Shown here: positions 6,104 through 8,658 of the stretch, in pieces
Position numbering within the stretch: the first letter of the stretch is position 1
Layout of the letters: the number at the start of each line of letters is the position of its first letter
From: Actinomycetota bacterium
GTDB lineage: Bacteria; Actinomycetota; Thermoleophilia; Gaiellales; Gaiellaceae
Direction: 5' to 3'
Length of the DNA: 8,658 nt
Assembly: GCA_019234175.1 (NCBI GenBank)
Contig: JAFALP010000041.1
Location: 1 to 8,658 of the forward strand
Notes under the pieces: generated by a model
What the model saw: the letters and a program-made list of their open reading frames with translations, nothing else
Databases searched by the model: none
What the model was told of the DNA's origin: nothing
Position numbers and translations under genes: made by a program

Positions 6104-7821
6104 CGGCGCGGGCGCCTTCGGCGCAGCTTCCGGAACTCGGTCCACGACCGCGTGTTGAGCAGATCGTCCTTCGTCAACCACCCGCGGCGCGCCTGGCTGA
6201 CCGCGAGCTCGACGTAGTTCTGCGCGCGAATCCGATGCGCGTCCGAGTTGACGACGAGCTTCAGCCCCGCCTCCTTCGCCGCACGCGCGTGCACGTCGTT
6301 GAGGTCGAGCCGGTCCGGCTGGCCGTTGATCTCGAGGACGACGCCCGTGTCCAACGCCTTCTCGATCACGCGCTCGACGTCCACGTCACGCGGGCCGCGC
6401 TTGCCGATCCGGCGGCCGGTCAGGTGACCGATGCAGTCGACGTAGGGGTTGTCCATCGCCTCGAGCACGCGCTCGGTCGGCCGGGTGTGCGGCGCCTGGT
6501 GGACGGACGCAACCACCCAGTCGAGCTTCGCGAGCTCGTCCTCGGGCACGTCCACGTCGCCGTTCGAGCGGATGTTCGCCTCGACGCCGGCGAGGATGTG
6601 CATCTGCGGGAAGCGCTCGCGGACGTGCTCGATCTCGTCGAGCTGCGCGAGCATGCGGCCGTCGCGCAGGTAGTGCGAATGGTCGGTGATCGCGTAGTAC
6701 TCGTAGCCGCGCGCGGCGGCGGCCTCGACCATCTCCTCGAGCGAGTTCTTGCCGTCGGACGACCAGCTCGTGTGCGTGTGCAGGTCGCCGCGCACGTCGC
6801 CGAGCTGCACGAGCCGCGGCAGCTCGCCTCGGCGCGCCGCCTCCAACTCGCCGTGGTTCTCGCGCAGCTCCGGCGGGATGGGCTCATACCCGAGGTGCTC
6901 GTACAGCGCGTCCTCGTCCTCGGTCGCGAACACGTCGCCCGTCTCGACCGTCGTGATCCCGTACTCGGAGATGGAGAGCCCGCGCTTCACCGCCGCCTCG
7001 CGCATGGCGACGTTGTGGTCCTTCGACCCGGTGAAGTGCTGGAGCAGGTTGCCGAACGACTCCGGCGGGACGACGCGGAGGTCGAAGCGGAGGCCCTGGC
7101 GCGAGACGACGGTCGCCTTCGTATCGCCGTGCGCCGCGATCTCGACCACCCACGGCAGCTGCGTGAAGTACGCCGTCAGCTCGGCCGGCTCCGTCGCGGT
7201 GGCGATGATGTCGAGATCGCGGAACGTCTCCTTGCGGCGGCGTACCGAGCCGGCTTCGGAGACCGCAACGGCGGCGGGATGCTCTCGCAGCTCGAGCACC
7301 GCCGCCAGCACCGCGGGAAGCCCGTCGCCGAGCAGCTTGCGCCCGGTGTCCGGGTTCTCCTCCTGGAAGGCGAGCGCCTTCAGGATCTTCTCCTCGCTGC
7401 GCGGCCCCAGCCCGGTGAGCGTGCGCAGCCGCTCCGCCTCGGCCGCCTCCTTCAGGCCCGCGAGCGTCGTGATCCCGAGCTCGTGCCAGATGCGCGCCGC
7501 CGTCTTCGGGCCGAGCCCGGGCAGGTGCATGAACGCGACCACGTCGGGCGGGACGAGCGCGCGCCGCTTGGCGAGCGCGTCGATGTCGCCCGTCTCGACG
7601 ATCTGCACGATCTTCTCCTCGATCGTCTTGCCGATGCCCTGCAGCTCCTTCGCCTTCCCCGCGAGCGCAAGCTGTGCGACCGACGCGGACGTCTCGCGCA
7701 TCCGCGTGGCGGCGCGGCGGTAGGCGAGCACGCGGAACGACTCCGCGCCTTCCAGCTCGAGGAGGTCTGCGAGCAGGTCGAAGTGGTCGGCGACCTCGGC
7801 ATTGCCTGGCAGCGCGGCCAT
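6100..7821 (-). CDS. polX: DNA polymerase X family protein with C-terminal PHP domain
   Basis: A 573-residue protein, close to the 570-575 of bacterial PolX enzymes, which fill gaps in base excision repair and carry 3'-5' exonuclease or AP endonuclease activity. Helix-hairpin-helix segments lie at about 59-72, 97-113 and 134-148. The polymerase motif GSVRRRKETFRDLDI gives catalytic D202 and D204, with D247 (RFDLRV) as the third carboxylate. The PHP domain keeps its metal ligands: H348 and H350 (DLHTH), D356, D380/H381, E414 (GVEAN), H441 (SVHQ), H466 (IGHL), D527 and H529 (SDAH). Both active sites thus look intact. The ATG at 7821 is six bases from a TATGAT box, so a leaderless mRNA is likely; the frame is open up to 8325 but that stretch is low-complexity and antisense to the synthase gene. 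It is the first gene of a three-gene unit. Confidence 0.95.
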   Translation of the reverse strand: MAALPGNAEVADHFDLLADLLELEGAESFRVLAYRRAATRMRETSASVAQLALAGKAKELQGIGKTIEEKIVQIVETGDIDALAKRRALVPPDVVAFMHLPGLGPKTAARIWHELGITTLAGLKEAAEAERLRTLTGLGPRSEEKILKALAFQEENPDTGRKLLGDGLPAVLAAVLELREHPAAVAVSEAGSVRRRKETFRDLDIIATATEPAELTAYFTQLPWVVEIAAHGDTKATVVSRQGLRFDLRVVPPESFGNLLQHFTGSKDHNVAMREAAVKRGLSISEYGITTVETGDVFATEDEDALYEHLGYEPIPPELRENHGELEAARRGELPRLVQLGDVRGDLHTHTSWSSDGKNSLEEMVEAAAARGYEYYAITDHSHYLRDGRMLAQLDEIEHVRERFPQMHILAGVEANIRSNGDVDVPEDELAKLDWVVASVHQAPHTRPTERVLEAMDNPYVDCIGHLTGRRIGKRGPRDVDVERVIEKALDTGVVLEINGQPDRLDLNDVHARAAKEAGLKLVVNSDAHRIRAQNYVELAVSQARRGWLTKDDLLNTRSWTEFRKLRRRRPRR

Positions 7822-7827
7822 GGACCG

Positions 7828-7833
7828 ATCATA
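7828..7833 (-). promoter_or_regulatory. -10 box (TATGAT) for polX, probable leaderless start
   Basis: On the minus strand TATGAT, one base from the consensus TATAAT, ends six bases before the polX ATG at 7821. Transcription would start at the ATG, the same geometry as at the TSUP-otsB junction. No -35 hexamer is clear. The box overlaps the plus-strand TATGTA and the CATATG palindrome at 7830-7835. Confidence 0.5.
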
Positions 7834-7841
7834 TGTAGCCT
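7832..7841 (+). promoter_or_regulatory. Possible -10 box for the mannosyl-lipid synthase gene
   Basis: TATGTA (7832-7837) and TAGCCT (7836-7841) are the only AT-containing candidates in the 28-base gap. TAGCCT fits TAnnnT and ends eight bases before the GTG at 7850, which would allow a leaderless or near-leaderless transcript. No ribosome site is visible before this GTG, which agrees with leaderless initiation. Confidence 0.35.
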
Positions 7842-7849
7842 CAGGCAGC

Positions 7850-8563
7850 GTGCCGAGAGCCACGATCTGCCTGCCCACGTACAACGAGCGGGCGAACATC
7901 GAGCCGATGATCCGCGCCCTCGAACCGCTCGACGTGCACGTCCTCGTCATCGACGACAACTCGCCGGACGGGACCGGGGACATCGCCGACCGGCTCGCCG
8001 CCGAGAACGCGTTCGTCTCGGTCCTGCACCGCGAGAAGAAGGAAGGGCTCGGGCCCGCGTACGTCGCCGGCTTCCACCAGGCGCTCGCGGACGGAGCCGA
8101 CTTCGTCCTCGAGATGGACTGCGACTTCTCCCACGATCCTGCCGACGTGCCGCGGCTCATCGCGGCGTGCGGCGAAGGCGCCGACCTCGCGCTCGGCTCG
8201 CGGTACGTGCCCGGCGGCGGGACGGTCGACTGGGGCCGCGGCCGGCGATTCGTCTCCACCGCTGGGTCGTGGTACGCGCGCGCACTGCTCGGCGTCTCTG
8301 TGCGCGACCTCACCGGCGGGTTCAAGTGCTACCGACGCCGCGTGCTCGAGTCGATCGACCTCGACGCGATCCGCTCGAAGGGCTACGCGTTCCAGATCGA
8401 GACTACGTACCGCGCCATCCGGCTCGGGTTCTCCGTCGTCGAGGTGCCGATCGTGTTCAGCGACCGCACCGAGGGCACCTCGAAGATGAGCCGCGCGATC
8501 GTGCTCGAAGCCGTGACCCGCGTCCCGGCGCTACGGTTCGCGGCGATGGCGGGTCGGATCTGA
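7850..8563 (+). CDS. Polyprenol-monophosphomannose synthase (GT2 glycosyltransferase)
   Basis: It is predicted to transfer mannose from GDP-mannose to polyprenyl phosphate, making the lipid donor used at the membrane for mannosylated lipoglycans and proteins. It is 237 residues, the short catalytic-only form without the C-terminal membrane helices or Lnt fusion of some homologues. Motifs: LPTYNERANI (residues 8-17), IDDNSPDGTG (34-43), EKKEGLGPAY (62-71), the metal-binding D90-C-D92 followed by FSHDP, GSRYVPGG (116-123), DLTGGFKCYRRR (153-164), FQIE (181-184) and R206 to SKMS, all typical of the DPM1/Ppm1 family. The GTG at 7850 puts LPTYNE at the usual distance; ATG codons at 7802 and 7820 would add residues that overlap polX. 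The TGA stop shares its A with the next ATG. Other polyprenol-P hexose transferases remain possible. Confidence 0.9.
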   Translation: MPRATICLPTYNERANIEPMIRALEPLDVHVLVIDDNSPDGTGDIADRLAAENAFVSVLHREKKEGLGPAYVAGFHQALADGADFVLEMDCDFSHDPADVPRLIAACGEGADLALGSRYVPGGGTVDWGRGRRFVSTAGSWYARALLGVSVRDLTGGFKCYRRRVLESIDLDAIRSKGYAFQIETTYRAIRLGFSVVEVPIVFSDRTEGTSKMSRAIVLEAVTRVPALRFAAMAGRI

Positions 8564-8658
8564 TGCGCGAGGTCGACGACCGCACGTTCGACGAGGCGAT
8601 CGCCGGCGGCCCGGTGCTCGTCGACTTCTGGGCGCCGTGGTGCCGGCCGTGCAAGGCG
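8563..8658 (+). CDS. trxA: Thioredoxin, N-terminal part (3' end outside window)
   Basis: Thirty-two codons are visible: a short N-terminal segment MREVDDRTFDEAI, then PVLVDFWAPWCRPCK. The DFWAPWCxxCK stretch is the thioredoxin active site, with redox cysteines C27 and C30. The dipeptide between them is Arg-Pro rather than the usual Gly-Pro, a known variant that can shift redox potential. The ATG shares its A with the TGA of the synthase (TGATG), so the two are translationally coupled. A GGCGGGTCGGA stretch just upstream may bind the ribosome. There is no signal peptide, so it is cytoplasmic. Since the rest is outside the window, a longer thioredoxin-domain protein (for example with a TPR tail) is not excluded. 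Confidence 0.88.
   Translation, partial: MREVDDRTFDEAIAGGPVLVDFWAPWCRPCKA

Noticed and set aside
6104..6181. Upstream extension of the decarboxylase to an ATG-like start at 6181
   Set aside because: The extra 26 residues lie inside polX and resemble no family N-terminus; the GTGA overlap at 6100-6103 is the pattern seen elsewhere in the window.
5312..6217. Plus-strand open frames opposite the decarboxylase, also 6749-7723 opposite polX
   Set aside because: They are antisense to genes with complete active-site motifs and show only biased composition.
7802..7849. Earlier starts (7802 or 7820) for the mannosyl-lipid synthase
   Set aside because: They would overlap the polX start and read through its promoter region; family members begin a few residues before LPTYNE, as with the GTG at 7850.
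7822..8325. Extension of polX up to 8325
   Set aside because: The extra sequence is low complexity and antisense to the well-supported synthase gene; the family length matches the ATG at 7821.
2..8658. Mobile elements, CRISPR repeats, tRNA or rRNA genes, defence or toxin systems
   Set aside because: No transposase or recombinase motif, regularly spaced repeat, tRNA-like clover leaf or toxin-antitoxin pair was seen; the window is almost wholly filled by the listed genes.

Overview
The window is a GC-rich (by eye about 70% GC), extremely gene-dense piece of bacterial chromosome. High GC at third codon positions, frequent GTG starts (7 of the 11 visible starts), probable leaderless transcripts with TAnnnT -10 boxes, and a polyprenol-phosphate-mannose synthase all suggest an actinobacterium. 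A deep-branching class such as Thermoleophilia would fit, but that is an inference and no marker gene here proves it. I see no mobile element, CRISPR array, rRNA or tRNA; this looks like core or housekeeping chromosome.

Layout. (1) Plus strand, 2-2004: the 3' two thirds of lon (ATP-dependent protease), then a small single-pass membrane protein. (2) Minus strand, 3769 down to 2001: two half-size TauE/SafE (TSUP) permease genes in tandem, an unrecognised 130-residue protein and a secreted M23 (LytM-type) metallopeptidase, joined by overlapping or nearly touching start and stop codons. (3) Plus strand, 3787-4506: trehalose-6-phosphate phosphatase (otsB). (4) Minus strand, 7821 down to 4503: DNA polymerase X with a PHP domain, a PLP-dependent aromatic-amino-acid-type decarboxylase and a YbjQ-family protein, joined by 4-base overlaps. 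(5) Plus strand, 7850 to the window end: polyprenol-monophosphomannose synthase and the first 32 codons of a thioredoxin, sharing one base.

With these starts only about 54 of 8658 bases are non-coding: gaps of 2, 7, 17 and 28 bases. Both convergent junctions (2001-2004 and 4503-4506) are a shared CTAG in which the two TAG stop codons interlock. Both divergent junctions (3770-3786 and 7822-7849) carry opposed, overlapping -10-like boxes. The first is almost two-fold symmetric, with both GTG starts exactly six bases from their -10 box, which suggests a bidirectional promoter giving two leaderless mRNAs.

No single pathway unites the window. Themes are protein quality control (Lon, thioredoxin), envelope and wall work (M23 peptidase, mannosyl-lipid donor synthesis, TSUP export), trehalose synthesis and DNA repair. 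The points most worth a second look are the symmetric divergent promoter, the split TSUP transporter, the strong hairpin placed inside the end of the M23 gene where it could terminate the opposing lon unit, and the polX-decarboxylase-ybjQ unit.
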